DNA of 5,844 nucleotides from assembly GCA_029932895.1 (NCBI GenBank), contig JAOZPF010000192.1, positions 1 to 5,844 of the forward strand, given 5' to 3'. A program made the position numbers and the translations under genes. Of the stretch, positions 5,826 to 5,844 are shown one piece after another (positions within the stretch are counted from its first letter, which is position 1; each line of letters starts with the position of its first letter). The stretch comes from Anaerolineae bacterium. Its GTDB lineage: Bacteria; Chloroflexota; Anaerolineae; B4-G1; DUEL01. A model generated the notes under the pieces. The model saw only the letters and a program-made list of their open reading frames with translations, had not been told where the DNA came from and searched no databases.

Positions 5826-5844
5826 GCGACCTACGGACTGTTCT

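Noticed and set aside
5727..5844. CRISPR array or tRNA in the 3' tail
   Set aside because: There are no regularly spaced direct repeats and no cloverleaf; the symmetry is that of nested inverted repeats only.

Overview
The window looks like a chromosomal segment from a moderately GC-rich bacterium, most likely a Chloroflexota member of the Anaerolineae type. This rests mainly on the first gene: a large secreted beta-sandwich protein with DUF11-like repeats ending in a short 'IYLPLVMRNY' tail, a C-terminal signature I associate with exported Chloroflexota proteins. All genes read on the + strand. The assignment is inference; no rRNA or other phylogenetic marker is present.

Region 1 (1-2064): the 3' part of a long extracellular protein gene, whose reading frame is open to the left window edge, followed at once by a strong stem-loop terminator. 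The protein is a mosaic of beta-rich modules. One module of about 240 residues appears to be inserted inside a DUF11-like domain. Region 2 (about 2065-2500): a decayed insertion-sequence remnant. It encodes the middle and the extreme C-terminus of an ISKra4-type transposase, with the N-terminus missing and an apparent in-frame internal deletion. An exact 8-bp direct repeat brackets it.

Region 3 (2515-5726): a likely operon with a good sigma70-like promoter just downstream of the IS scar. The first gene encodes xanthine phosphoribosyltransferase (xpt), the second, starting two bases after the xpt stop, GMP synthetase (guaA). Together they would make a two-step salvage route: xanthine + PRPP to XMP, then XMP + glutamine + ATP to GMP. 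The third gene, 37 bp later with its own strong ribosome binding site, encodes an uncharacterised multi-pass membrane protein of 320 residues.

Region 4 (5727-5844): no gene is seen. The stretch is rich in inverted repeats (a 10-bp stem enclosing smaller GGCC hairpins, then a 12-bp perfect palindrome) and resembles a dispersed intergenic repeat more than a terminator.

I do not see a clear undescribed defence or mobile system. The most unusual points are the nested domain architecture of the secreted protein, the precise deletion scar of the transposase, the xpt-guaA coupling with a downstream membrane protein, and the structured 3' intergenic region.
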